64,000 nt of DNA, taken from NCBI GenBank assembly GCA_030272155.1, contig CP126192.1, positions 4,870,501 through 4,934,500 on the forward strand, written 5' to 3'. Positions 34,543-46,800 of this stretch are shown here, in pieces; position 1 is the first letter of the stretch, and every line of letters starts with the position of its first letter. A program made the position numbers and the translations under genes. This stretch comes from Tetradesmus obliquus (lineage: Eukaryota; Chlorophyta; Chlorophyceae; Sphaeropleales; Scenedesmaceae). The notes beneath the pieces are model-generated. The model was given only the letters and a program-made list of their open reading frames with translations. It had not been told where the DNA came from and searched no databases.

Positions 34543-36270
34543 CCACCGAGATGTGCAACGGCCTTTGTCAGCTGCACAGAACCAACGGCAGCAGCAGCAG
34601 AAGCTGCCGCAGGATGCAGCTGCAAACCAGCAGGGCCGGCGGCCTGAGAGTGCAGCAGCTGCTGCATCCGACAAGCCTCCTGCAGCTGAGCCCGTTGCAG
34701 CGCAGACAACAGCAGCTGCGGTCCAAATCAAGGATGCTGCTGTTGAGCAGCAGCAGCAGCAGCAGCAGGTGCAGAGCCCATCCAAGCCTGGTGGCCGCCT
34801 GGTCATCAAGATTGGCAGGAGCCAACCCACCCAGCAGCAGCCTGACTCGGCAGGTGACCTGGCAGCATCCATTGCTGGTGAAACAGCTCCTACAGCAACA
34901 GCAGCAGAAGCGCATGCAACTGCTGACCAAGTGCCTGCTGTCAACCAGCAGCAACAGCTGTACAGTCAGCCGCCGTTACCTCCATCTCATGAGCAGCAGC
35001 AACAGCAGCAGCAGCAGCAGCATGATCTGCCGCCCCTGCCCCCGTCTGAGCAGCAGGCAGACTTGCACGGCCAGACGGCGCAGCACCACGCAGACCAGCA
35101 GCAGCAGCTGCTGCCGCACAGCAGCATCACAGCAGCAGGCGCTGCTGCAGTAGCACCCCTGCAGCAAGGCCACGCTGCTGCTGCTGTTGCTGCTGCTGCG
35201 CCTGCTGCATCTGCTGCTACTGCTGAGCAAGCCAAGGTGCTTGTGGATGAGAGCATGGCGCAGTGCCAGGCAGGCATGGCGCAGCTGCAGGCTGCACATG
35301 ACAGGCTGGCAGCAGCAAAGCTGGACATGGCCACCACACAGCAGTGAGCACCTAAGCTTGGAGCATCTGCTGTGGCATGCGGCAACACTGCATGATTGCC
35401 TAATGCTGTGATGCAGCTTGTGCCTGTCATGTTTGTTGAGCATTGGTGCACTATGTTGAATGTGGCTGGCACCACAACTTTTAGACCTACTTGCACTGAT
35501 CACGTTGCTGCGGCTGCTGCTGCTGCTGCTGCTGCCCCCCAGGTGGTCTCAGGCTGCGGTGTGGTGCTGGAGTGTCAGCCCCTACGAGCCGTCTGCTGAG
35601 GCGGGCATGGAGTGGACGGGGCCGGAGAGCCTGGCTGACGTGGAGGCGCGCTTCCCGACAGGTGGGAGGGAGTGTGCATTGTAGCTGCAGCTATGCGGTG
35701 CATGTGTGTGTGAGAGGTGGAGTTGCAGCTGCATATGGGATACATTCGCATGGATGCACGCACATGTCCAGCTGCCTTGCACTGCCCCTGCTCAAACTTG
35801 TGTTGCATGGCATTCACGGCAACCTGTCCTGCTGCGCGCTCGATGTGCTTCTCCCGCCTGCAGGCATGTTCGACGTGCCTGGCAGCAGCAGCGGCGAGCG
35901 GCGTCCCGTGTACGTCTGCGCCTACGACGGCAGCGACGACTGCGAGGTGGTGCAGCTGAGCCTGCTGCAGGCGCTGGCGTGGTTTGCACCTTTTGAGCAG
36001 CCGCCACAGCCTGGGGAGCCGCTGCCGTTTGCTGACCTGGAGCTTGCAGGAGAGGCTGAGGCTGCAAGGCTGCAGCTGCTGCAGTGCATGGAGGCGGTGA
36101 GTGGCTGTCTGTTGTGTGCTGCTGCTGCTTGTCGTGGCGTTTGAATGTTGTGTACCCCCATGTGTCATCGCTGTTGCACAGTTGCATGTTTTGTGCATGC
36201 TAAGGGCTTGGCTAGCTAGCTTTGTGCCAGCCTTTCTTTGCTCACACTCTATGTCTGGTAATTTTTATGC

Positions 36271-36306
<36 letters not shown>

Positions 36307-39300
36307 CCTTGCAGCTCCGCACCAACGTGCGCATGCTGGCGCTTGCCTCAGCCGCTTACATGACCGCCGTCATCACCTGCAGCAGCAGCTACCTCTGGCA
36401 CCAGCCGCCGCCGCAGCTGCAGCTGCAGCACACCTGGCTGGACTGGCACTCTCTACAGCAGGCTGTAACAGCAGCCAATCTGCGCACCGGGCAGGTCTGG
36501 CTACAGCAGCACCCGGTCAACACCCGAGCCAACTTGGCTCAGCTACAGCAATCTCTCGCATCATTCCAAGCTCTAATTGATGCAGCGCAGCGTGGGATGG
36601 CTGACTCGCAGTGCATCCTGCAGCAGCTGCCGCCGTTTGAGGATGCGACTGAGTGCTGGCTGCTGCACGGGCAGCAGCCGGCTGCTGCCACAAGCCAGCG
36701 GCTAAGCATCCATGACTTGCGCAGACGCATCAGTGAGGCTAGCTTGTCACCCTTTCAGCTGATGGTGCATGCAGATGAGCCGCAGCAGCTGGTGTGGGTG
36801 ATGGATTTGGTGCTGCTGCGCCTGGTCGATGCAGCATACGGTGAGATGCAGGAGCAGGAGCAAGAGCAGGCAGCTGGCGCTGGTAATTACCAGCAGCAGC
36901 AGCAGCAGGCGGGCGTGATGCAGCGGCAGCATAGCGGCGGGCAGCAGCTGCAGCTGGCGCGGGCTGCCTCCTACCCGCCAGGCCTGCAGCAGCGGCTGCC
37001 GCAGCCGCCGCTGCCGTCACCACGTGTGCTGTCACCTGGCAAAGGGCATCAGCAGCAGCAGCAGCAGCCGAAAAGCGGTCGTGGTGAAGCCATCCCAGCT
37101 GAAGCTCCGCTCACTCCTTCGCCGGTTGGCGAAGCTGCTGGCGGTGCCCCACCAGCAGATGCAGCGGCAGCAGCAGCAGCAGGTAGCGACCTTGGTCCTT
37201 CACCCAACCATGTGCCTCGCTCAGTCCTAGCCAGTGCATTCCCTGCACAAGCGGCTGCGCAGTATGCGTGGCCAGGCATGCGTGTGCGCAGCAGGGTGGT
37301 GCTCAGGCGCTCCTTTGTGGGCTGTGAGGAGGCTCTGTACATGACTGTTGATGAGGATGAGTCTGAAGCGCTGCTAGAATCTGAGTCTGAAGAAGAGAGC
37401 CTGGACTCTGCAGCATCAGATGCAGAGCGGCAGCAGCAGCAGCAGCAGCAGGGTGAGGATGCAGCAGTAGCAGTTGAGCAGCTGGAGCCAGCAGCGGACG
37501 AGGAGCAGCAGCAGCAGCAGGAGGTGGCTGCTCCTGCTGTGACTGAGCAGGAGCAGCAGCCGGAACAGCAGCAGCAGCAGCAGCAGCGCAAGGGCAAAGG
37601 CGGCCGGCCACGTAAGCGCAAGGGTGAGGCAGCTGGGGTGCTGGAGTCATGCCTGGCGGAGCTGGACCCTGCCACAGCAGCAGCAGCAAAGGAGGCCATG
37701 TACGGCATCAGGAGGAGCACCAGAGGCGAGGCAGCAGCACCAGCCGCAACACCAGCAGCAGCAGTAAGTGAGGCGCAAGCTGCAGGGCATGCAGCAGCAG
37801 CAGAGGTGCAGCCTAAGCCCCGCAAGCGGCGAGCATCGCGGCAGTCCACCCCTGACGGCGCTGCGGAAGTGGCAGCAGCAGCAGCAGCAGCAGCAGCAGG
37901 CGGCAGGCAGCAGCGCAGCCGCAGCTCTACCCCTGCTGTAGAGCTGGCAGCAGCAGCAGCTGCTGCTGGCGATGCTATGCAGGAGCAGATGCAGGCGCTT
38001 GCAGCAGATGAAGATATGGATGATGACACCAGGGCAGCAATCCAGGCAGCCATGCTTGGCCTGCGGGGCACCAAACAGCAGCACAAGGAGCAGCAGCAGC
38101 AGCAGGCGAGCGCAGCGGGCTCCAGTCAGCGCGCAGGATCTGCCAAGCGCGCCGCTGCGGCTGCAGCAGTGCCTGGCAGCAGCAAGGCAGCAGCAGCAGC
38201 AGCCGGGCGCCCCGCCAAGCGTGGCCGCAAGGCGGCAGCAGCAGCAGCAGCAGCCGGAGCAGGCTGCGGCAGGGCGATGGACCTGCAGCAGATGCGGCAA
38301 GCTGCTGCTGCCACAAAGCTCCCAGGCTTCTGCAGAGGGCTCACTCAAGCCCTAAAGGCCCGCAGGCGGCTCAACAATGCAGCTGATGCTGCTGCTGGCC
38401 TGCTGCAGGAGAATGGCTACCTGATGGCAGTCCCATATGGCTTACCTGCGTGCTTGCTGTCTCTAGATGGTGGTGCAGCAGCAGGGCCAGCTGCTAAGGG
38501 CCAGGCTGGAGGGTCATGGGGAGGTGTGTCAGGCTATAATCAGGCTGGCGGCAGCAGCAGCAGCAGCGCGGCAGCCGGCGGCAGCAGAGGCCAGCGCAGC
38601 CAGCTGCGAGCGATGGTCAAAGGGGAGGCAGGAGCTAGCCTGGGGTTGAGTGAGGCGGCAAAGTGGAAGAACCTGGTAGCGCGCAGCAAGCGAGTGGTCT
38701 TTGAGCGCAGCGGGGTTCACGGCTGGGGCCTGTTTGCTGGCGAGGAGATAGGCGCTGATGAGTTTGTTATTCAGTATGTGGGCGAGCTGATCCGGCCGGT
38801 GCTGAGTGACACGCGGGAGCGCATGTATGAGGCTGCGGGGCAGGACTCCTCGTACCTGTTCAGGTGAGGCTGGGAGTGGTTGTTGAAGGTGGGAGGGGGT
38901 TAGCACAGCTGCTTGCTGCTGGTCGGCTGCGTGATGAGGCTTTATGTTGCTTGATGAGGATTGCTGAAGTATCCGATTGCTGGAATGCACATATGCACTG
39001 GGCAAGTGATCCTCAACAGCTGCCAGTAAATGCACGGGCACTCCTCTCCATGTGCGTGTGTCCACAATAGCTCCGTGTGCCGCCTGCTGTATGTCCTGCA
39101 GGATTGACGGCGACTGGGTGGCTGATGCCACGGTGCGTGGCGGGCGCGCGCGCTTCATCAACCACAGCTGCGACCCCAACTGCTACACCAAGATCTTCAG
39201 CGTGGACGGCAGCCGCAAGATTGGCATCTACGCCAAGAAGGCCATTGCGCCGGGCCAGGAGCTGGCGTATGACTACAAGGTGGGTGGGGGCGTTGTGACA

Positions 39301-39802
39301 TTATCAATTAGGCTGCCTGGAGGTTGCTCATGGCTTTGCGGCACTGCGTGGGCTCCTTGCATGGTTGGATGCTTAGTGCTGATTGTTGTCGTGCCTTTTG
39401 GTGAAATATGGCTGCTGCGCAGCAGCTGCCGCAGCTTCGAGCATGTACATGCGTTGGGTTGCTGGGCGGGTGATGTGCGTAACATGTTTAGCAGGAGCAG
39501 CTGCTTGTTCGGCTCGTCGTATGGGGTGGTGGTGGTGCGCATCGGGCAGCCACAGAATTCTGCACGCCAATGCCATGTGCTTGTACAGCATGCTGGTACA
39601 GCTGGCTGCATCAAGCTGCATGCCTTCATCCAATCTTTCCCAAGAACGCCAAGATTTGCTGCTGAATCCTCCTCATCCTGCTGCTGCTGCTGGCGTGCTG
39701 CATCTGTGTGTGTGCTTGCTGCTGCAGTTTGACTTTGAGGAGGACGCACGCCGGGTGCCGTGCGCGTGCGGGGCCAAGAACTGCCGCGGCTTCATGAACT
39801 GA
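32360..39802 (+). CDS. SET1: SET1-type histone H3K4 methyltransferase with RS-rich N-terminal half
   Basis: Six exons (32360-35343, 35543-35661, 35864-36096, 36315-38863, 39102-39279, 39728-39802) give 2045 residues. Exon 1 is a huge low-complexity region: Pro/Ala/Gln-rich, then a classic Arg/Ser domain (about residues 165-330) as in nuclear-speckle proteins, then Gln/Ser/Asp-rich sequence with [12 protein letters not shown]. Exons 2-3 encode a Tudor-like segment ([26 protein letters not shown]). Exon 4 ends with the start of the SET domain ([20 protein letters not shown], about 1904 on). Exon 5 has [11 protein letters not shown] (catalytic NHSCDPN near 1982-1988) and YDYK; exon 6 has the post-SET zinc cluster [10 protein letters not shown]. 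The pattern fits SET1/COMPASS enzymes that methylate histone H3 Lys4; no PHD fingers are seen. If the GTGAGC donor at 35344 is not used, exon 1 stops at TGA 35345 as a separate 995-residue RS protein. Confidence 0.75.
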
Positions 39803-40117
39803 TCTGCTGCTGTGCAACAGCATGCAGCATGCAGCATGCAGCAGGTGTCGCTTGGCAGCGCGTGCATGCTGCACACTGCCAGCAGGTGCTGCTGCTGTGG
39901 TGGAGCAGTGGTGCCGGAGTGCATTGTGCGTGCATGCAGTGCTGTGTTGTTAACTGCACTGCCGGCCTGGTGCATGCGTTTTTGGACAGCCATTGGCAGT
40001 GGTGGCTTATGCGGTAGGGTTTCGTGCCCTCATGGGGAGTATCTGCAGAGCTGCACCGCTCCGCGTCTGTTCTGTGCTATCAGTGTCGGCAGGGTTGCAA
40101 TGCAGCCGTTGCTGGGT

Positions 40118-40122
40118 TGTAA
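40118..40122 (+). terminator. Candidate TGTAA poly(A) signal of the SET1-type gene
   Basis: This plus-strand TGTAA lies about 316 bp after the stop at 39802. Assigned by motif and position. Confidence 0.45.
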
Positions 40123-40222
40123 CCTGATAGGTTGTGAAAAGCTCGATTCTACTGGCAAGGCACTGGATAGGCCAAACAGAGATGGGTCGTAATGACCTCT
40201 CTCTACAATGTAGACTTGCATG

Positions 40223-40227
40223 TTACA
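40223..40227 (-). terminator. Candidate TGTAA poly(A) signal of the PRISE gene
   Basis: TTACA on the plus strand, about 200 bp beyond the minus-strand stop at 40425 and about 100 bp from the opposing signal. Confidence 0.4.
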
Positions 40228-40424
40228 GTTGTCACCGGCGCTATAAGCTGCATGCAAAGCCGACAAAGCACGTCATCACTTTGGTAAAGCACCCCATCCT
40301 CCCTCTGGCATGCACACGATGCTGCCTATGGCACAGCAAGCCTTGCACACCACACCTATTGAGCATGGCGTCGAATGCAAATGCAACCGAAGTTCACGGC
40401 AGGCACGCATGACCCGCGTGAAGT

Positions 40425-43400
40425 TCACAGCGGGAACAGCCGCCGCTGCTTCAGCTCACCCAGCCAGCCCAGCCACACCTGCCCAGAGTCCAGCCTCATG
40501 CCCTCAAACCCAGCTCGCCTCAGCTTCGTAACAGACTGGAAGTAGTCCCACCCCATGCCAAAGCAGAAGTCTGCAAAGCGCCAGGGCACCAGCTTCTCAT
40601 ATGCTGCTGCCGCAGGGCTCTGCAGCTGCTGCTGCTGCAGCAGCACCTGCCAGGCCTGCTGTTTGTCTGGTGTGGTCATGGCAGTGGCCAGGCTGACGGC
40701 CTGGGGCGGTGCCACTTCAAGGCCCAGGTGCTTGCCGATAAGGGGCCACACCTGTGCACCGGTGCAGAATGATAAGGGGCCACACCTATGCACCGGTGCA
40801 GAATGACGAAACATGGCATGCTGTTGTCGCTGTTGATGTTGGTGCTGCTGCCGCTGGTCACTGCAGGCCAGCAAGCGCATGTGGATCCTAGCAAAAGAAG
40901 AGTGTGCTAAGCAGCGAAGGCGTCCAAGACACCTTGCTGCGTACAAATTGACACTTCTTCTCCCGTTCCTTCCAGCATTTGTAACTGCAACATTCAGCGC
41001 AGCCTGCAGGAAGCCCCGTGGCCCACCTCGCTCCATCGGAAGACGTCCCCGTTGGACACGTTGAAGATGGCGTTAGCTGCTGCTGGGCTGGTGGAGGTGA
41101 ACAGAGCCGCCTCAGCCAGCAGCCGCGCATCGCAGCACTCTGTGAGGGCCTCATAGGCAGCATCAGGCCCAGGGAACCTGCATCCATAACGCATCAGCAG
41201 CAGCACTACCTGAATGTCAGAAGCTATCATGCACTGTAGACACCTGATGCATGACAGAGAGACCACATGAAAACGTGCATTCCATGCTGCTTGTAGGCTA
41301 TCCACCCTGTCAAGCCCGCCTAAGCATGACGCTGCAGCTATGCGGTCAACTGCGCCCATGCAGTCCAAGCACCACAAGCACTCTCCGCGCACAAGCCGCC
41401 TGTACCTGAAGGGCAGCTTCGCCTCCTTGCAGAGGGCTGCATATGCAGCGATGGCATTCAGCAGGTTCATGTAGCTGCCAGGGCTGTAGCCGATCACAGG
41501 GTTGGGCAGCAGCGCGCTCCAGGTCCAGCTGGCGCCAGCTGCCACACGCGCCTGCGCATAGTCCACCATGTCATAGTAGAAGTTTGGCGTCATGTACCTG
41601 GTACAGAAGGGGGAGGGGGGGGGAGATGAGCACAGCCGCTGAGCCTTGCTGGGTTGCTGCGTTGAAAATGCTGTACTTGTTGCAGCTTATGACCGCTGTC
41701 AGGGGAGCGCGGAGTACAGCAACACGATGTGTGCAGGCACCACCTGGGCTACAGACATCGCAGCTGCAAATCTTAGGCAGCGGCTGCCAGCAAGGCGAAT
41801 TGAGCTGCTCAAGCACCGGTAGCCTGCACCATGCTGTCACTGCGCTGCAGGGAGTGCGGCAACCCCCAAAACCAATGGCTTGCACGTATGACTTGGCTGT
41901 TTGCTTTGAGGGTGTGCTCTGCAGCTGTGGCCAGCCGCACCTTGGGTCGCTCTCTTTAGCTGGGGTCTTGTACTTGCCCAGGTGCTGGCCGTACCACTTT
42001 GCGCCAGCCTGCACGTACACGTGCTGCAGCTTGCCAGAGCCACCATCTGCATGCCAGTCCAGGCAGCAGTTGCAGTTCAGCTCGTTGCTGCAGAGGTTCT
42101 GCTGCCGCCGCTGCTGCAATGCCGAGGCAGGCGTGGAGTTGCCATACTATTTCGGAGGGCGCCCCCTGGCAATGCACGTCTGCTTGGTTGGTTGTGCACA
42201 GCCGCATGCACGTAATTTGCTGCAGTGCAACATCGTTCGCGCAGCCCCAAGCAGGCTGGCAGCAGGTGCACAACACTCACAGAGTGTTGCTTGCATGCCG
42301 CAGCTGTTTCCTGCTGCTCACTGCCAACAAATGTACGCTTTGTTTACATTCACGTTCAAGACCTGCATGTTGAGCATCAGCTGGCAACTGCAATGTTGCT
42401 GGCACTGACACATTGTTCCTGGCAGTGCTGCCTACCGGAGCTCTGGGCTGCCTCAATCGCCTCCACCACATGCTTCAGCAGTGCTAGGTTGTCCACAGCA
42501 TCCTTGTGCTGGTCACTGCCGCTGGTCAGGTATGCGCAGTGGAAGATGTGGGTGACATCGGGCAGCTGGCTGAGTGCTGTGGACACTGCATTGGCATCCA
42601 GCAGGTCTGTCACCTGCATTGGCAGGGCAGCACACGCAGGGGCGGGTTGACTGGACACCTTGGCAACCAGTAATGTTATGCATTCATGTTATTGCCATGT
42701 CTGACGCGTGTTTAACAAGGTGGTGCCACGCATTTGCAGATGCCAGCCACCTGCTTCGAGCGGTGGTAAGAGTGACGTTGTGTGCCAGCTGCTGCAGGTG
42801 TTGAAATGCATGTTATGGTGACGTTGGTGACTCACTGTGACAGTAACAGCAGCCAATGTTCAAGTGACGAGACAAGCACAAGGGTGAGAGCTGTCGCTGG
42901 TAGCAGCAGGAGCCCCTCAGGGGCTGCTGCTATGCTGATGTTAGCTGTCACAGCAGTGCATTGACTGCATGGTGCATGTCATGCACATCCAACATGAGGC
43001 GGCACAATTGCTGTGCCTGCGCAGTGCAGCTGCACCGCTGGCCATGCCATCTCACCTGGACAGCTGTGACCGTGTCCCCCAGGCCATCTGGCATCTCATC
43101 ATATTGTAGCTTGTCCTTGCGTGACATGGCATACACCTTCCAGCTCCCTAGCTGCGCCAGGTGCATCACCAAGTAGCTACACAGAGCAGCAGATACAGAA
43201 CATCCACAGGACACAAGGCACCCTTGAGTATCACGCTGCTAGCAGCAGTTACTTTGTAGCAAGTTAAAAATCCTACAACATAGATCCAGCTCGCACTGCT
43301 GCAACAGTTGTGCAGGCATCAGGCGCCCCTGAGCACCTGCAATGTGCACATGCATGCACTGCGTCGCATGCAATGCACCGCTGAGGCTGAGGAGGGCGCT

Positions 43401-43495
43401 CACCGTCCCACCAAACCCGTAGCTCCAGTGACCAAAGCCACACCACCTGGGGTGCTGCTGCTAGCTGGTGCTCCAGCTGCTCCTCTATCTGCCAT
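40425..43495 (-). CDS. PRISE-type short-chain reductase (progesterone 5-beta-reductase/iridoid synthase-like)
   Basis: Seven exons (43495-43404, 43176-43056, 42613-42436, 42046-41941, 41597-41406, 41177-41027, 40751-40425) give 388 residues, the normal PRISE length. PRISE enzymes are NAD(P)H-dependent reductases that reduce activated enone C=C bonds. Evidence: nucleotide-binding GATGLVG (24-30), WKVYAMSRK, the catalytic Lys motif QAGAKWY (Lys near 147), the family hallmark NFYYD (Tyr near 174), SWTWSALLPNPVIGYSPGS, FNVSNGDVFRW, and the C-terminal WRFADFCFGMGWDYFQSVTK and LRRAGF segments. The physiological substrate in algae cannot be told from sequence; steroid and iridoid labels come from plants. 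The ATG at 43495 precedes the Rossmann motif by 23 residues, too short for a clear transit peptide, so a cytosolic location is likely. Exon 7 starts inside a 34-bp tandem duplication. Confidence 0.85.
40737..40804. repeat. 34-bp tandem duplication spanning a splice acceptor
   Basis: Copies at 40737-40770 and 40771-40804 differ at one base (CCTGTGC versus CCTATGC on the plus strand). Each copy carries a minus-strand acceptor followed by GTGTGGCCCC. The proximal copy is the exon 7 start used in the model. Confidence 0.95.
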
Positions 43496-43865
43496 GCTGT
43501 TTTCTTGCTGCTGCTATTGTTGCCGAAGTTGCTGCTGCCGCGCCCCAGCTGCTGTGTAAAGTTGTCGTGAAAATGAGCCTGCAAACCACCTTAACAAGCG
43601 TTCACACAGACTTTGTGCACGGACTTTGCAATTTTAAGATCACGGTGAACCTTGGATGGTGATCGCAGCTGCCAGGCAACGTGTCGTCACGTCGCACGCA
43701 ATCGGTTGTTGACTTTCGAGCAACATCGCAGCCGTTGCTGTGATTTATCTACGCAAGAAAAGCTTTGAAATCCAGCATCGCGATGGTGATCGGAATCTGT
43801 ACAAGTTGACAGTTCGTCGCAGCAGAACAGTTCGTACAGCACCCAGCAGCTCGCCCAAGGGTACT
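43496..43865. other. Spacer between PRISE start and LRRC9 stop
   Basis: 370 bp containing the PRISE promoter and the LRRC9 3' end. The stretch is AT-richer near 43580-43780. No gene seen. Confidence 0.4.
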
Positions 43866-46800
43866 TCAGTAGCCCCTGTACACGATCTGTCGAGCAGGGA
43901 ACCCTCTGCCAGGACTGCCGCTGCCCTCCACCCTGGCTGGCCCAGTCACGCGCCGTGTTGGGCTGCAACCGCCAGCCGCACTGCCAGCTGCGCCAGTCCG
44001 CCGGCCCCCACTAACTGGCCGCTGCTTGCCGCCTGCCCAGCTGCCATTAGCACCTGCCATTCTGCCGCTGCTGCTGCCCAATCCAATAGATGTGCCCTCC
44101 AGGCCAAAAGCAGATGAACCGGACAGTACCAGCACGCCTGATTGAATTGATGGCACAGAAGACACTACGCCTGGTAGCTGCAAGCCGCCTCCTGCTGACA
44201 GCCCTGCTGCTGTCACAGCCAGACCGGCACTGCCAGCTGCCATTGCCTGCGCTAGCGCCTCATAGTTGATCACAGCTGGCAGCGACACTGCTGACATTTT
44301 GCCGGCTGCCGCACCCCTGCCATTGCAGGAGCTGCTGCCGGGCCCGGACATGGCAGCAGCAACAGTCAGCGGCGCCCAGCCGCCCCTGCTGTCACTGACT
44401 GCTGCCAGCAGGCCTGCTGCAGCATCTGCTGGTGCTGCGTCAGCGGGTGGCAGCGCAAACATTTCCTCTGCGTAGTCACGCTCCTGTGGCGTGACCTGCT
44501 GGCTGTCAATGACTTGCAGCTGCGGGCAGCGGCTGATGAGCATGGGGCGGTATACCTGCGGGCAAGCGCAGCAAGGATAGATTGCGACCTGCTGACCTTG
44601 TTTTGGCTTTAACTTGACAGGATTGGCTGCTGCTGCTGCTCAGGCAAATCCCACAGGGGAGCATAACAGTGCCTGTCACCATAGACAGTGTGCAACCTGG
44701 CAGTGTGTTCGCCTGCTGCCTGCACCATGCGGGCCCAACAGACACCCGCCTGCCATTACTTCCCTATCTGACTATTACAACAATAGAGAGGGTAAATCAT
44801 GTGGGTCTGGCACCATGTAAGACAGTGTCAGCAACAAGACATATAATGACAATGCCCACCTGCTTGCGCGCCAGTGGGTTGCCTGCCAGGGCCACCTCCA
44901 GCAGCCCTGGCAGCAGCGCCAGCCGATCCAGCTCAGCCATGTCCATCAGCCTGTTGCCAGCCAGCTGCAGCACACACAGGCTGGGCAGCAGCCCACCCAG
45001 GCTGCTGCTGCTGCCATCACCGGCTACAGCCACCAAACTGGGAGAACTAGGCACTGCTGCCGCTGCTGCAGGTGTGATGCACAGGGAGCGGATGGCGTTG
45101 TCTTCAAGGCGCAGCTCACGCAGGCGCACCAGTGAAGCCAGCGCATCAGCCTCCAGCACCCTGCAGTAAGGAAGGAAGGAAAGCATGGCAACTGTTGGCA
45201 GCAGCATGCACAGGGACTCAGTGTCCTGCAGAGCTACGTAGCTCTGGTGTATACACCTGGAGCCAAGGCAGCCACACAGCAACACATGTTCTGGACTTCA
45301 ACCCTGTGCCCCGCAACATGATGCTGGCACATCAAACCCAGCTGGCCCTACAACCAACAGGCAAGCCGCCATAGCCCTTTGCCATCCATCAACCCATCCA
45401 GCGCTCTCACCGTATCTTGTTCCTGTCGGCCACCAGCTCTCGCAGCTGCCCCAGCCCCTCAAGCCCATCCAGCCGCTGCAGCTCATTGCCACTGACAAAC
45501 AAGCTGCGCAGGCCAGGCAGCCACTGCAGCTGCAGCGGCCGCAGCGACGTCAGCCCATTGCCTGCTATATGCAGGACCTGCAGGTTCGGCAGCAACGGCT
45601 GCAGCTGCACGGCTGCACTGCTTGCTGCCTGCTCAATAGCCTGCACTGGCACTGCAAAGCTGATGCAGGATGGGTCGGCATCTGCCAGCCTGCTGTTGCT
45701 GAGCTTCAGCACCTGCAGCGCTGTGAGTCCTGCAAGGGGTGCCAGGCTACTGATGGGGTTGTCATCTAGCACCAGCTCTGCTAGTGAGGCAAAGGGTGTG
45801 CCTCGGATGAAGACACTGCCAACGTCCCGGATGCGCAGGCCGGATACATCTAGGCTCCTGATTGCTGTCAACGAGCAGCTGCTGCCAAGCTGCTCCTCCT
45901 GCAGCTAAATGATAACAGCAGCAGCAAGAGATGATGTCACGCATGGCTGTGTATGCCTTCAGGTGCCAACTGCCAACTGCCAACCGCAGCTGCAACTGTA
46001 GCACAACAGGGGGCAGGTCACGCCGGCTGCACGCATCTGTGCAAGACAAGATAATGCGATGTGAGGCAGCATTCTAATGCAGCAGTGATGCAAGATAGCG
46101 GTGCGGCATGCCTCTCACCAGGAAGCTCATTGTCAGCCGGCCGGAGTACTTTGCGCGAGCAGTAGCCAGCTCGGCTGCCGTGGCGGGCGCGCCATCCAGC
46201 ACCTTGAGGTGGCGCAGCCTGTACAGCAGCAGGTGCCTGTAATCCTCGGCGGCTGCCACCAGGGGATTACCCTCCAGGTATAGGATGACCAAACGGGGCA
46301 GCACTGACAGCCGCTCAGCCTCCTGCAGGCAGGGCAGCAGCAGCATCTTGGGCCAAGCGCATCTCCTGCAACAACCAGCAAACGTGGCAAACAAGTTGCA
46401 ACAAGAAGCCTCAATGACAAACAGCGCTGCAGTGCAAACTTTTGCCAGGTGGCGATGCTGCACAAAAGGCAAGACTGAAGCCTGCGCACCTTGACATCTG
46501 CCACAGCGTTATGTGCTGCATACAGCTCCAGCAGCCCAGTCATGCTGGCCAGCCCAGCCAGGCTGCTCAGCTGGTTGCCCTCCACACTCAGCTGGCTCAG
46601 GCTGGTCAGCGGAGCCAGTGGCAGCAAGCTGCTGATGCAGTTGCCGCTGGCGTCCAGCTGCCGCAGGCTGCTCATCCTTGACAGCTCACCCAGCTGTGAG
46701 CACAGGCAGCAAGAAAAAGCTGAGCTAAGCAACACCTGTCACTGCAAGTTATGGACAGCTTGTGACGCTCTGATCGCAACCCAAAAACATGGATGCTGTT

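Larger units (their letters stand above)
39803..40424. other. Tail-to-tail spacer between SET1-type and PRISE genes
   Basis: This holds the 3' UTRs of two converging genes. A GCATGCA repeat cluster lies at about 39820-39845. No coding frame. Confidence 0.5.

Noticed and set aside
33367-34944. 525-codon open frame on the minus strand within the SET1-type gene
   Set aside because: It is antisense to the RS/Gln region and consists of Cys, Leu and Ala runs produced by the complement of CAG repeats; the plus strand has clear RS-domain sense.
46323-46370. Upstream acceptor for LRRC9 exon 16
   Set aside because: Using it brings an in-frame stop; the acceptor at 46323 keeps the LRRC9 order and phase.
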